In this document: positions 47,088-56,688 of the stretch, one piece after another
Numbering within the stretch: position 1 is the first letter of the stretch
How the letters are laid out: every line of letters starts with the position of its first letter
DNA from: Anaerolineales bacterium
GTDB taxonomy: Bacteria; Chloroflexota; Anaerolineae; Aggregatilineales; J027
Assembly: GCA_020634155.1 (NCBI GenBank)
Contig: JACKCI010000002.1
Coordinates: 620,001 to 684,000 of the forward strand
DNA: 64,000 bases
Reading direction: 5' to 3'
Position numbers and translations under genes: made by a program
Notes under the pieces: generated by a model
The model's input: only the letters and a program-made list of their open reading frames with translations
The model's database searches: none
What the model was told of the DNA's origin: nothing

Positions 47088-47706
47088 GGCTGGTAATTAC
47101 ATCCTTCCCTTCAGTTGCCCAACGGTTGAGAATAGATTGGATATAGCGCCAACTGCGCTTATTGGCTTTCACGGCAATCTCGATGGCGTCTACAATCCAT
47201 TCGGTGGGATAGTCGGCCTCGGCTGCTTGTAACTCATCGGCAATCATGGGTGTGATGGCCCCAATGTTGTTTTCATAGATGATAAAGATATTGGGGCGCT
47301 CGATAATCAAGTGAATGGGGCGTTGCATACCATCAGGAATCCAGCGCCCATCTTGAATCGCTTCAACAGCTTGGCGACCAATCGGTGAGTTGAAAAAATA
47401 AAGCTGCTCGGCCTGCCCATAAAAATCTAATTCAACATGTAACAAGGTACCGCGTGTCACTGCCCGTTCAAAGCCGTCGCGCAAGGCTGCCTCCGACTCA
47501 AGGCCCGCCATCAGCAAGTCATCACTGAGGGCTTCGGTCAACCGCACATAGCGGTACTTGCCATCTTGTCGATTGACCGCCCAAAAACAATAGAGCGTCA
47601 CCTTCAATTCAGCTAAATGGTCGATGCTGGGCAACAACTCACTGAAGAAGGTGCTAGGGATACGCAGTTGGCTGGGGTGCGACGGAAAACCACTGAACGA
47701 TTGCAT
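47017..47706 (-). CDS. DnaD-like primosomal protein
   Basis: This 229-aa protein has an N-terminal winged-helix-like part (about 10-110) and a C-terminal DnaD-type domain (about 150-205) with the characteristic WIVDAIEIAVKANKRSW and YIQSILNRW pattern. DnaD helps assemble the primosome with DnaB/DnaI-type proteins. It sits directly after the replicative helicase gene and overlaps the loader gene. It may serve chromosomal initiation or restart. Confidence 0.75.
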   Translation of the reverse strand: MQSFSGFPSHPSQLRIPSTFFSELLPSIDHLAELKVTLYCFWAVNRQDGKYRYVRLTEALSDDLLMAGLESEAALRDGFERAVTRGTLLHVELDFYGQAEQLYFFNSPIGRQAVEAIQDGRWIPDGMQRPIHLIIERPNIFIIYENNIGAITPMIADELQAAEADYPTEWIVDAIEIAVKANKRSWRYIQSILNRWATEGKDVITSHDATQRPASQFGDKKGDYSDFFS

Positions 47707-49481
47707 TAGAATCCTGATAAATCAATATCGGCACGGGCGAGATTGGTAAACTGAGTCAATTCTTTCTTGAAATAAAGGGTCACGCTTCCAATAGGGCCAT
47801 TACGGTGCTTGGCGACAATAAGGTCGGCCTCATTGGGGCGGTCGGTATCTTCGTTATAGACTTCATCCCGATAGATGAACATCACGATGTCAGCATCTTG
47901 CTCAATCGAATTATGGGCGATAATGCCGTTAGCGCTGAAGTTGTGGAGCGTGGGCACCGTCAAATCAAAGACAGGTTCAACGCCATCAAGCGCCAACGCA
48001 ACCACAGACTGCCACCCTTCAGCCAGAGTCATCACCTGTTCTTTTATTGTAATCGAATCGAGGCGTTTCCAACCGTTAGGAGTTAGAAACTTATGGTTAC
48101 CTGTAGCGCGGATAACCTGCCCTTGGGCCGTCACCATGCGATAAACAGGTTTGATTCCTGTCGAAAAAGTGCGGCTAATCATGGCCCGTTCAGGGCGCAG
48201 GGTGTCCGGATTGACGGCCCACACTGCCACATCCCGTTGTCCCATTAGGTCAATCATCCGCACGGGTCGATTATCATCCGCAAGGGTGATGAGGGTATCG
48301 CCTGTCAAACAGCCGCTTTCACGCAAGTCCGAGAGGACTGGACGCTTATCCCCGCGTTGCTCCACCGCCCGCGACAACTGTGAGGCAGCAATCAAAGGCA
48401 CATTCAACTCCCGCGCCAATTCTTTGAGGTTGCGTGAGATGGTGCTGACTTCCTGCACACGGTTTTCAGAGCGCCCCATGCCCGTTGAAGACATCAACTG
48501 CAAATAATCGACAATAATGAGGTCAAGGCCATGCTCCCGGTAAAGACGGCGGCACTTGCCCCGCATCTGCAAGGGGGTAATGGCTGGTGTGTCATCTAAG
48601 TAGATGCTGAGATTACCGAGATTACCCGCTGCGTGGATAAACAAATTCCATTCATGTTCATCGAGTTGGCCCAATCGCAGTTTTTGAGAGTTAATGCCTG
48701 TCTCAGCAGCAATGAGGCGTTGTACCAACTGCTCATTGCTCATTTCAAGGCTAAACATAGCGACCCGTGCGTTCCCAATGCGGGCCGCGTTTAACATCAC
48801 ATTTAAGACCAAGGAGGTCTTACCCATACCGGGGCGGGCCGCCAAAATCAGTAGGTCACTTTTTTGCAGGCCACCCAGCAGGCGGTCAACATCGGTGAAG
48901 CCCGTCGGGATACCTACTGGCTCGTCGCGGTGTTCATAGCGATATTCAATCTGGTCAAAATAGGTGCTGAGGGCATCCCGTATGGAAACGAGGTCGCGCT
49001 TGCTGCGTCGTTCTGTTACGGCAAAGAGAGTCGCCTCGGCGCGGTCAATAACTTGGTTGATGTCAGCATCATCGGTGTTGGCGAGTTTTGCAATATCACC
49101 CGCCGCCTCAAGGATACGCCGACGGATAGCGGTACGCTCAATCATTCGCCCGTAAACTTCGGCATGGAGCGAGGTAGGGGTATTGTTAATCAAATAAGTG
49201 ATATACGCTGGCCCGCCTGCGTCGTCCAACTGCCCCATCGCCCGCAGCTCTTCGGCAAGGGTGAGGTTATCAATCGATTCACTGCGCTCATGCAGGCGAA
49301 TCATGGCCTCCCATAGCCAGCTATTCCGCAGGATATAAAAATCATTAGGGCTAAGGAAGGCAATCACATCGACCATTGCTTCGGGGTTAATCAAAATCGC
49401 CCCTAACAAGGCCTCCTCAGCGGCCACACTATTGGGAGGCAGCAGTTCTTCAGGTGGGTGGTAATCATTCATGGTGGGCAC
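47706..49481 (-). CDS. dnaB: Replicative DNA helicase DnaB carrying a mini-intein
   Basis: The precursor is 591 aa; without the intein it is 457 aa, the normal DnaB length. The N-terminal DnaB domain begins at PPNSVAAEEALLGAIL. The RecA-like core has RPGMGKTS (Walker A), VDYLQLM (Walker B) and SQLSRAVEQR. The intein (residues 391-524) interrupts SDLRESG/SIEQDAD, the conserved site before the Arg-finger region, so the helicase must be inactive until splicing. The helicase unwinds DNA at the fork. Next genes encode DnaD-like and loader proteins. A start at M4 is also possible. Confidence 0.93.
   Translation of the reverse strand: MPTMNDYHPPEELLPPNSVAAEEALLGAILINPEAMVDVIAFLSPNDFYILRNSWLWEAMIRLHERSESIDNLTLAEELRAMGQLDDAGGPAYITYLINNTPTSLHAEVYGRMIERTAIRRRILEAAGDIAKLANTDDADINQVIDRAEATLFAVTERRSKRDLVSIRDALSTYFDQIEYRYEHRDEPVGIPTGFTDVDRLLGGLQKSDLLILAARPGMGKTSLVLNVMLNAARIGNARVAMFSLEMSNEQLVQRLIAAETGINSQKLRLGQLDEHEWNLFIHAAGNLGNLSIYLDDTPAITPLQMRGKCRRLYREHGLDLIIVDYLQLMSSTGMGRSENRVQEVSTISRNLKELARELNVPLIAASQLSRAVEQRGDKRPVLSDLRESGCLTGDTLITLADDNRPVRMIDLMGQRDVAVWAVNPDTLRPERAMISRTFSTGIKPVYRMVTAQGQVIRATGNHKFLTPNGWKRLDSITIKEQVMTLAEGWQSVVALALDGVEPVFDLTVPTLHNFSANGIIAHNSIEQDADIVMFIYRDEVYNEDTDRPNEADLIVAKHRNGPIGSVTLYFKKELTQFTNLARADIDLSGF
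47910..48311 (-). other. 134-residue mini-intein inside DnaB
   Basis: Block A is CLTGDTLITL with the nucleophile Cys at residue 391. Block B is RATGNHKFLTPNGW (T, H retained). Block F is VFDLTVP-x-LHNF, and block G is GIIAHN with penultimate His and terminal Asn, followed by Ser as the +1 nucleophile. All splicing residues are therefore present. There is no homing endonuclease (no LAGLIDADG), so it is stably inherited. Its length equals that of the very small Methanothermobacter RIR1 intein. Confidence 0.92.
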
Positions 49482-49485
49482 ACCC

Positions 49486-50388
49486 TTAGCTTGGGATATT
49501 GAGTGACAAGAATTGTATCGCGTCTACCCAATTGTCATTAACCGCAATCTCAAAGTGCAAATGTGGCCCTTGTACCCGTCCGGTAGCCCCAGAAAGACCA
49601 ATGACATCACCCTTATGCACCAATTGCCCCGGCACCACCAATATCTCACTGAGGTGTGAATAGCCCGACAAAATCCCCCAGCCATGGTCAATGATGACAT
49701 GATTGCCATGAATGGGCATATAGCGTGTAAAGACCACCCGCCCATCAGAAATGGCTTCAACGGGGGTGCCTGTCACCGCACGGAAGTCGCTACCAGTGTG
49801 GCGGCCTGTCAGGGTGCCGTTGTTATAATTACGCCAACCGCCAAAGTTTGAAATGGGTGGGCCAGCGACGGGCTGCTGAAATGTCGTAAATAGGCGCTCA
49901 GGGGTCGTGCGGTTATTGGCCCGCTCAATGGTATCGAAGTTGGTGGCGTTCAGTTGGGGATCCAGTAGCCCTTCAAGGCCAAAGGATAATTCAATATCTT
50001 GGGTCTCAAAGCCGCCATACAGTACGGTGATATTTTGGTTCATATAGGTGGGCGTGGCCTCATTATTGACCCACACAAAGAGGTCGAGGGTGTAGGCTCC
50101 TACTGAGGTATCCATATTGACGGCTAAGAAGCCAATCCATTCACCGGGGCGCATTTCGTGAAGTTCAACCAGCCGCCCAAGGAAAGTGGCACGGGCTTGG
50201 GTAACACCACCCCCCACCACACGCACAAGGGCCGTCCGCCCCTGCTGAATTTCACCGGAAGGGTCAAGCAGAACGGTAAAACCTTGTTGGGAAGGCTGTG
50301 CTTGTGAGGGATGCGGCATCAACATAAGCATCAGCCCAAGGGCGAGTGCTACTACCAATAAACGTTTCATCATATTCTCCAACTTCAA
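49486..50388 (-). CDS. Secreted M23 peptidase-like protein
   Basis: This 300-aa protein has a signal peptide (about 1-30, SQAQ). A beta-sandwich-like region (about 35-130) precedes the M23 domain (about 175-290), with H-x3-D in GRHTGSD, the GNHVIIDHG strand and HLHFE. All zinc ligands of lysostaphin-type endopeptidases are present, so it should cleave peptidoglycan cross-links outside the membrane. It starts from a divergent promoter region shared with the VanW gene and ends four bases before dnaB. Confidence 0.88.
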   Translation of the reverse strand: MKLENMMKRLLVVALALGLMLMLMPHPSQAQPSQQGFTVLLDPSGEIQQGRTALVRVVGGGVTQARATFLGRLVELHEMRPGEWIGFLAVNMDTSVGAYTLDLFVWVNNEATPTYMNQNITVLYGGFETQDIELSFGLEGLLDPQLNATNFDTIERANNRTTPERLFTTFQQPVAGPPISNFGGWRNYNNGTLTGRHTGSDFRAVTGTPVEAISDGRVVFTRYMPIHGNHVIIDHGWGILSGYSHLSEILVVPGQLVHKGDVIGLSGATGRVQGPHLHFEIAVNDNWVDAIQFLSLNIPS

Positions 50389-50539
50389 GATTTTAGCACT
50401 GCCGATTCTAACGGCTGGCTAGTGGCCTGTCTACCCTAATCGATGAGTGCAGGTTAAGCGGTAGGTTGTTGAGGGATGGACGATGATGTAAGATGAAATG
50501 AGGCGATTGCGTCCACCCTAAGTAGAGGATTTTGACACA

Positions 50540-52420
50540 ATGGACTATTCACGGCGCTATTATCCCCATGCACAAACTGTCCGCCCCATCAACCCTTGGG
50601 CAATACGATTGCCGCTCTTGGTGGTGTCGGGTCTTATCTTGATGTTCTTTATCTTGATTGCCACACTTGCGGGCTATCAATTCATGTATCAAGACAAGGT
50701 CTATCCGGGTGTCTCAACGGTCTATGGCCTTGATTTGACAGGCATGACCCGCGACGAGGTACGCACCGCCCTGCAAGAGCGCTTCACCTATGCCCAAGAT
50801 GCAACCTTTGTGTTTCATTATACCGACCCCGTAACCTTGCAAACGACCACATGGGAATACACCGCCAGCGACTTGGGCGTTGAATTGGACATGGACGCCA
50901 CCCTAGATGGCATCTTCAACGCTGGGCGTGATGAGGGTACCGCCAGTGACCTCTGGAATCAGTGGAAGATTTGGCGCAACGGTTATCCGGTCTCGCCTAA
51001 AATCGTTTATAACCAGAGCCAAGCTGAGGAACTCCTGCAACAACTGGCAACTGACAGCATTAACCAACCTGTGTTAGATGCCACGCTGACCATTCGCAGT
51101 AGCCGTGCTTATGCCACCCCCAGTCAAGTGGGCTATGCTGTAAACGTTCCCGCCACGCTAGAGGTCTTGCGCCAGCGTATCCTTGACCTTAGCCTTCGCA
51201 GTGAGATTAATCTGGTGGTGCGCCGCCAAGACCCCACCCTCTGGAGTGCAGATGAGGCGGCGACTCTGGTTAATCAAGCCTTGGATGTGCGTGGGGTGAC
51301 CTTCTTTGTCCCCACCGAGCAGGGCGAGAACTCCGGCCCTTGGACAGCCACCCCCGAATCGATTGAGAATATGCTACGGATTGAGCGCGTTGAGGATGAG
51401 GACGGCACCGCCCACTATGAAATCAAGCTTCTTGATGAACAAACTCGCCAATTCCTTGAGCAAATCGCGCCGGATTTACGCCGCCAAGCTACCAATGCCC
51501 GCTTTATATTCAATGATACAGTGGGGGATATTGAATTGCTGGCACCCAGCCAACCGGGGCGGGAAGTTGATGTGGATGCTACACTTGCGACGTTTAAACA
51601 GACTGTTTTTTCCACCACTGACCGCACTGTGCCAATTAGCTTTATCGAAGTCCCTGCCCGCGTCAATGAGACCATGACCGCCCGTGAGATGGGTATTCAA
51701 GAGTTGGTCATCTCAGCCACCACCTATTTTGTCGGCAGCAGCGAAGGCCGCAAAACCAATGTGCAAGTGGCGGCTGATCGCTTTAACGGCGTCGTTATCC
51801 CACCCCATTCGTTATTCTCCTTCAATGAGTGGCTAGGGGATGTCAGCCTCGATACAGGCTTTGAAGAAGCGTTGATTATCTATGGTAATCAGACCATCAC
51901 GGGCGTCGGTGGTGGGGTCTGCCAAGTTTCAACGACTGCGTTCCAAGCTGCGTTTTATGGGGGTTTCCCGATTGTGCAACGGGTGCCACATGGCTACCGC
52001 GTCGGCTATTATGAAACTGGCGAGGGGCCGGGTATGGATGCCACCGTTTATTCGCCAATTGTCGATTTTCTCTTTGAAAATGATACTGACTACTTCCTAC
52101 TGATTGAGACTGAGACCGACACCCGCAACAATACTGTGACCTTCCGCTACTATAGCACCGACACGGGGCGTTCAGTGGTCAAGGAAGGGCCGTATATTCG
52201 CAATGTACAGCCTGCTCCACCGCCTATTTATATTGAGACTCCCGGTGTCAGCGGAACGGTGCAAGTCGATTATGCAGTGTCGGGGGCAGAGGTCTATGTC
52301 TATCGCACCATCTTAGACGCCAATGGCAATACGCTGGTTGACCGCGAGGAGTTCTATAGCAACTATGTGCCTTGGGCAGCGAAGTATCAAGTGCCAGTCG
52401 GCGATTCTCGCGCTAATTAA
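50540..52420 (+). CDS. VanW-family membrane protein with peptidoglycan-binding-like domains
   Basis: This 626-aa protein has one transmembrane segment (about 24-46) after a short cytoplasmic stretch. The outside part has two PG_binding_4-like repeats (about 55-225 and 230-375), then a VanW domain (about 400-545) with FSFNEWLG, a GVGGGVCQVSTT motif and YSPIVDF. A final beta domain (about 560-626) resembles a G5-like unit. The family is linked to the cell envelope, but its reaction is unknown. It has its own terminator directly downstream. Confidence 0.87.
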   Translation: MDYSRRYYPHAQTVRPINPWAIRLPLLVVSGLILMFFILIATLAGYQFMYQDKVYPGVSTVYGLDLTGMTRDEVRTALQERFTYAQDATFVFHYTDPVTLQTTTWEYTASDLGVELDMDATLDGIFNAGRDEGTASDLWNQWKIWRNGYPVSPKIVYNQSQAEELLQQLATDSINQPVLDATLTIRSSRAYATPSQVGYAVNVPATLEVLRQRILDLSLRSEINLVVRRQDPTLWSADEAATLVNQALDVRGVTFFVPTEQGENSGPWTATPESIENMLRIERVEDEDGTAHYEIKLLDEQTRQFLEQIAPDLRRQATNARFIFNDTVGDIELLAPSQPGREVDVDATLATFKQTVFSTTDRTVPISFIEVPARVNETMTAREMGIQELVISATTYFVGSSEGRKTNVQVAADRFNGVVIPPHSLFSFNEWLGDVSLDTGFEEALIIYGNQTITGVGGGVCQVSTTAFQAAFYGGFPIVQRVPHGYRVGYYETGEGPGMDATVYSPIVDFLFENDTDYFLLIETETDTRNNTVTFRYYSTDTGRSVVKEGPYIRNVQPAPPPIYIETPGVSGTVQVDYAVSGAEVYVYRTILDANGNTLVDREEFYSNYVPWAAKYQVPVGDSRAN

Positions 52421-52430
52421 GCATCAAGAG

Positions 52431-52454
52431 GCCACCTGCTAAAGGTGGCTTTTT
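52431..52454 (+). terminator. Rho-independent terminator after the VanW gene
   Basis: GCCACCT (52431-52437) and AGGTGGC (52443-52449) flank a five-base loop and are followed by TTTTT. The stop of the convergent methyltransferase gene lies inside the hairpin loop. Confidence 0.88.
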
Positions 52455-54460
52455 AAATCCCGCAACTCAAGCCGAAATAGAGCCGCGACCTGTTCATCAA
52501 TGGCTATATCGACCTCAGCGCCAAGGCTGGCGTGCCGTGCCAAATCCGCAAGTGTTTGATGCTGGCGTGGGTCATAGCGTGGGATGGCAAATTTATTAAG
52601 GATATGGGTGGACATCTGGGTATTGAGCGTACAGGCCCCCACAATCAAGCGGCTAATCGAGCTATTCAGGCAAGCCGTTAAATAGTGAGCTTCATCTGCG
52701 CTATCAACTACCACCATCATTAAGCGGTGGTCGGGAATAATGACTTGCTCTTCACAGATAGCGGCAGCGGTCATCTCATGCGCGATGTAACGCCAAACGA
52801 CTTTATAGGGTGCAAAGGTATAAGCCCCCACCCCGAACATCGAATAAAAGGGGTCGGTTGGCAAGAAATAGCGATGAAAGGCCGAGCGACCCCGTAGCAT
52901 CTCCTCAAATTGCTGTAAATAGGCATAAGTGAGCGGATAGTTCTGCTGGAGCCAGTCTGGTTCGTAGCCTTTGCGCGTGGTAGGGTCTTGAACAAGTAAA
53001 ATGGCGCTTTGTGAGGTGGCTTGCCAGCGCTGCACATCTCGCCCGCGCAGCAAAGGATAGACCCAATCGGGTTCTAGCCACGCCTCAATCTCCTCCACCC
53101 GCCGACGGGTACGCTTAACTAGATTGCGAACCCGTACCAAGCCCTCAGCATTCTGTTCAAGAACCTCCAGCCAGTAGACGCCATTGGCCCCCCCTGAATT
53201 AACCCCCTCATGGGCATGATAGGCGGCGGGCGCAATAATGGAACGTAACGCCGCGAGAGTCTGGGGTGGGGTAGTAATCCATGCCGAGGTGGGGTCGTGG
53301 GTATCGACAGGCTCGGCTACCCATGCTTGGCGGCTGGTTTTCTGCAAAACTGTTGCATAATCGTCATCAGGATGGCAATTGCCGGTCCAACGTTGGTAGG
53401 GTACTGGGTAGGTGGTGGACGCTCCTTGGCGCATGACCAGAACGGCGGGGCGCGTTTGAGCCAAGCCAAAGGGCCGCAAGTCCGTCATATCATCGACATG
53501 CAGCACCCGTCCGGCAGCAAAACGGCGGAAGCCCTCGCCAGCGCCAGTGGTCTTGAAAGCACTTTGGGTAATGACAAAGCCCAAATGCCCTCCCGCCGCC
53601 AGATAGCGATCCATTACCACACACGTGAGCAGCATCGACAGGTCTTTTTTGCCCTTACCCAAGATGGTATCAAAGCCGACATGGGGGAAGAGGTTATAGC
53701 GCTTCCAGAGGCGGCGGGTGCGCTGGCGGTAGCCTTCGGGTAAATCTTGCCAATTGACCCAAGGCGGATTGCCCACCACCCAATCAAAGCGTTGGGAGGT
53801 CGCTTTGCTGAGGATAGTATCCCGCTGATAGACCGGAATCTCAACCACATCAGGCAAGCGTTTGCCCAGCGCCAGCACATAATTGGCACGGGCGGTCTGT
53901 ACGGCTAAGGGACTGACATCATAACCCACCACGGTTGTGAAATCTTGCGCTTGTTGGAGGGCATGTACCAGAAACACGCCCGAACCACAGGCGGGGTCTA
54001 GCAGGCGGCCCTCTCCGGTATATCTGACTTGAGCAAGGACATGTTGGGCCAACCAGTCCGGCGTATAGTATTCACCTTTGCGGTGGCGATAACTGTGCGG
54101 GATGAGGTCTTGATAGAGATGGCGGAAGTGGTCATGCGGGTGGGCTGGGGGTTCCCATGCCTCATGCGCCTGCCCGATGCGCTCATAAATGTCGCTGTCC
54201 CACCGATAGTGCGTCCGCACAGTCACAAAATTGAGCAGACCAACGTGTTCAAAGGCGTTATCGAGGCCATCTGGTGGGGGGACGATCCATGCCCAGCCGC
54301 GCTGATGATAGACGGCTCGTAGGGCGCTCAATTTGATGACCAGTGCATAGTAGGCTTGGCTGGCCTTGAGTTTGCCAAGTCGAGCTAGGCTGGCTATGGC
54401 ATCTTTGGCAAGGAGTGAGCGCTTACCAAATTGCGCGAGGGTGATAGGCGATTGGCTCAC
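52439..54460 (-). CDS. Solitary Eco57I-type adenine DNA methyltransferase
   Basis: This is a 673-aa protein. The helical N-terminus leads to YYTP (131-134), then SAM motif I DPACGSG (155-161) and NPPW (231-234), the catalytic motif of N6-adenine methyltransferases. The C-terminal 300 residues resemble a target-recognition domain of type IIG/Eco57I enzymes (conserved LLRGRDVQRW and DHRLM segments). No nuclease motif is visible N-terminally and no endonuclease gene is near. It ends an operon of radical SAM, regulator and epimerase genes, so it may be an orphan regulatory methylase, or part of a dispersed defence system. Confidence 0.75.
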   Translation of the reverse strand: MSQSPITLAQFGKRSLLAKDAIASLARLGKLKASQAYYALVIKLSALRAVYHQRGWAWIVPPPDGLDNAFEHVGLLNFVTVRTHYRWDSDIYERIGQAHEAWEPPAHPHDHFRHLYQDLIPHSYRHRKGEYYTPDWLAQHVLAQVRYTGEGRLLDPACGSGVFLVHALQQAQDFTTVVGYDVSPLAVQTARANYVLALGKRLPDVVEIPVYQRDTILSKATSQRFDWVVGNPPWVNWQDLPEGYRQRTRRLWKRYNLFPHVGFDTILGKGKKDLSMLLTCVVMDRYLAAGGHLGFVITQSAFKTTGAGEGFRRFAAGRVLHVDDMTDLRPFGLAQTRPAVLVMRQGASTTYPVPYQRWTGNCHPDDDYATVLQKTSRQAWVAEPVDTHDPTSAWITTPPQTLAALRSIIAPAAYHAHEGVNSGGANGVYWLEVLEQNAEGLVRVRNLVKRTRRRVEEIEAWLEPDWVYPLLRGRDVQRWQATSQSAILLVQDPTTRKGYEPDWLQQNYPLTYAYLQQFEEMLRGRSAFHRYFLPTDPFYSMFGVGAYTFAPYKVVWRYIAHEMTAAAICEEQVIIPDHRLMMVVVDSADEAHYLTACLNSSISRLIVGACTLNTQMSTHILNKFAIPRYDPRQHQTLADLARHASLGAEVDIAIDEQVAALFRLELRDLKSHL

Positions 54461-54521
54461 GATGACCTACTTCGGCGTGTTATCCCCCTTGTGTTGCTCA
54501 AATGGGGGCAACAAGCAAAGC

Positions 54522-55511
54522 CTATAGGTACCCATGCTCCCGATACCAGTCGTAGGTATCTCGGATGCTCTGTGGGAGGTCGATTTGCGGTGTGTAGAGG
54601 GTCTCTTGGGCTTTGCGGCAGTCAAAATAAATATCATGTAGGCTCAGGCGCAGCTGGTTACCCTCCACATCGCCGGGGAGTTCAACACCCACCGCCCGAC
54701 AGACATCCGCTACGACTGCCGCCATTTGCACAACGGGCGCAGGGAGTGGGATATAGGGTGGCTTGACGCCGACCACCTCGGCAATCAGGCGCATTAAGGC
54801 GCGGTGACTGATGTTGACTGCCCCTAGCAAATAGCGTTCCCCGGTTTGACCTACCTCGGCAGCCCGTAGATGCGACATGGCGACATCGCGCACATCAATC
54901 ACTGTTATCCCACCTTGGATCGGCAAGAATGGCACACGCCCCTTGGCAATCTCAATCACCAAGCTGCCCGAAATCAGGTTGAGGTCGCCCGGCCCCAATA
55001 TCACTGAAGGGTTGACGATAACACAATCAAGACCACGCTCTAGCGCTTGATAAACCTCGGCCTCGGCAAGGAATTTGCTATGTCCATAGGGCGTTAGGCG
55101 TGGGTCAATGCTGAATAGGTAGCTTTCATCGACATGGCGTTGGTCAGGGTCAAAGCCAAGGGCTGCCCCGCTACTGGTAAAGATGAAACGCTCAACGCCC
55201 GCTTGTTCGCAGGCATGGAGCAAGGCGCGGGTACCATCGACATTGACATGATAGATTTTATCCTTGCCACTGCGCCAATAGTCCGCTACCGCTGCCACAT
55301 GAAAGACCCAATCGACCCCATCGACCGCCGCAGGCAAGCTGTCGGGCGTAGTGACATCCCCGATATGGTGTTCAACGGACAAATCGCCAAGGGCATCCAA
55401 GCGGCTACTAGAACGTCGCAAAATCCGCACCTGATGTCCAGCCTCGACCAAAACCCGTGCGACCCATGCCCCCAAAAAACCCGTTGCGCCTGTTACTAAT
55501 GCGGTTGCCAT
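54522..55511 (-). CDS. NAD-dependent epimerase/dehydratase, HpnA-like
   Basis: This 329-aa extended short-chain dehydrogenase has the GATGFLG dinucleotide motif (8-14), FTSSGAAL and catalytic Y-x3-K in YGHSK. The HVAAVADYWR segment and general layout resemble HpnA-type (hopanoid-associated sugar epimerase) and dihydroflavonol-reductase-like proteins. The substrate is unknown. It starts three bases after the response regulator gene in a run containing B12 radical SAM enzymes, so a lipid or sugar modification pathway is possible. Confidence 0.78.
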   Translation of the reverse strand: MATALVTGATGFLGAWVARVLVEAGHQVRILRRSSSRLDALGDLSVEHHIGDVTTPDSLPAAVDGVDWVFHVAAVADYWRSGKDKIYHVNVDGTRALLHACEQAGVERFIFTSSGAALGFDPDQRHVDESYLFSIDPRLTPYGHSKFLAEAEVYQALERGLDCVIVNPSVILGPGDLNLISGSLVIEIAKGRVPFLPIQGGITVIDVRDVAMSHLRAAEVGQTGERYLLGAVNISHRALMRLIAEVVGVKPPYIPLPAPVVQMAAVVADVCRAVGVELPGDVEGNQLRLSLHDIYFDCRKAQETLYTPQIDLPQSIRDTYDWYREHGYL

Positions 55512-55514
55512 CGT

Positions 55515-56297
55515 TTAGCCTTCTATTATTGCGGTTTGGTCGTCTGAATCATTATCATTGTCAACGGCGTCATGTGTTGCGGTGGGGTCAAGGGCCGTAA
55601 AGCGCATATAGGCCCGCTCTTGGGCGCTCATCTCAGGTGGGTATTCTTGCATCTCATCATAAGACTCAAGGATACGGTAGCCCTCTTTAACATAGCTGCG
55701 GATGGTGTGTGGGCTAACCCCCATCTCATCGGCGGCAAGGTCAGCGCTCATCCCCTCTACCACACATAATTGAATGGCTTGGCGGATACGGTCCGTTAGT
55801 TCGGGATAATGACGCTTGGGGGGCAGTATCACAGCATTCGTTAGACGTGGGTCAATCTCAGGTGTGATAATATCGGTTACGCCAATCGAAACCGCAAACT
55901 CTGGACGCTGCGCCCAAACAATGGCCCATGCAATCTGCATCCCAACATCATTTCGCAGGAAGTAAGCCCCACTTTCCGTTTCGATCGCAGCAAGGGCATA
56001 TTCAAGACGGGGTTCACGGTCGAGCAAAATAATCAAAATCTGAGGAATCACGGTTCGCAGATGATGAATAAACTCGCGCAGGTGTTCCGGTGTCGCTGAG
56101 GTGTACGTATCCAAAACAACCACATCCGGCCACTCTGCTTCGATATGTTCTTTTAACCATGCAAAAATGTCCTCAGCAGATTTGGCGATATAGACAACCC
56201 GCGTGCGCCGATCCCATGCCAAATAACTATTGATGGCATATCGTCCATAAAAGTCTGAATCATAAAGCAATACTTTAAGATTGGTCTTGCCGATCAC
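55515..56297 (-). CDS. Response-regulator-like protein with helix-turn-helix
   Basis: This 260-aa protein has an N-terminal receiver-like domain (about 8-125) with LYDSDF and a likely phospho-acceptor Asp in VVVLDTY. A LuxR-type helix-turn-helix follows (about 165-210: MSADLAADEMGVSPHTIRSYVKEGYRIL), and the tail is acidic. It probably binds DNA and regulates this operon, but no histidine kinase is nearby. It overlaps the FmdB-like gene by four bases. Confidence 0.75.
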   Translation of the reverse strand: MIGKTNLKVLLYDSDFYGRYAINSYLAWDRRTRVVYIAKSAEDIFAWLKEHIEAEWPDVVVLDTYTSATPEHLREFIHHLRTVIPQILIILLDREPRLEYALAAIETESGAYFLRNDVGMQIAWAIVWAQRPEFAVSIGVTDIITPEIDPRLTNAVILPPKRHYPELTDRIRQAIQLCVVEGMSADLAADEMGVSPHTIRSYVKEGYRILESYDEMQEYPPEMSAQERAYMRFTALDPTATHDAVDNDNDSDDQTAIIEG

Positions 56298-56686
56298 AAG
56301 TCGTCACTGCCCCCGCTATCTGCCATGTCCATCGTTTGTTCGATTTCTTCTGGTGATTGCCCACTTTCTAAACGGTCTATGACCTCATTGAATTCGGGTT
56401 GCATGTCTTCGCCCACATCCATCTGGCGGCTGAAGTGACGCAGAGCGCGACCCAAAGTACGTGGGTCAGCGTCCTCTAAATCGTTTAAGGCGCTTTCATC
56501 CCCATCCATCATCCGGTCCCAGCGTGAGGAATCAGAGCGCATGACTCGAATACGGCGAATTAGTCGTGAGACATTAGAACTCCCCGTGAAGGGACTCACC
56601 ACTTTAGTGGGGTCATACTCTTGGTAGCTGGCTGTAATCTCAAAAAGTTTACCCGTGTCATTGCAACGGAATTCATATTTTGGCAT
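56294..56686 (-). CDS. FmdB-like protein lacking zinc-ribbon cysteines
   Basis: This 130-aa protein opens MPKYEFRC-x-DTGKLFEI like the FmdB/CxxC_CXXC_SSSS zinc-ribbon family, but the first CxxC reads C-N-D-T and the second is replaced by SPFTGS, so metal cannot be bound in the usual way. The rest is acidic, with a helical segment near 75-120. It starts two bases after the radical SAM gene. Function unknown; a diverged family member is the best description. Confidence 0.55.
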   Translation of the reverse strand: MPKYEFRCNDTGKLFEITASYQEYDPTKVVSPFTGSSNVSRLIRRIRVMRSDSSRWDRMMDGDESALNDLEDADPRTLGRALRHFSRQMDVGEDMQPEFNEVIDRLESGQSPEEIEQTMDMADSGGSDDL

Positions 56687-56688
56687 GG

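Noticed and set aside
52439..54460. BREX PglX or type I HsdM for the methyltransferase
   Set aside because: No partner specificity subunit or BREX gene is near, and the layout fits a stand-alone Eco57I-type enzyme.
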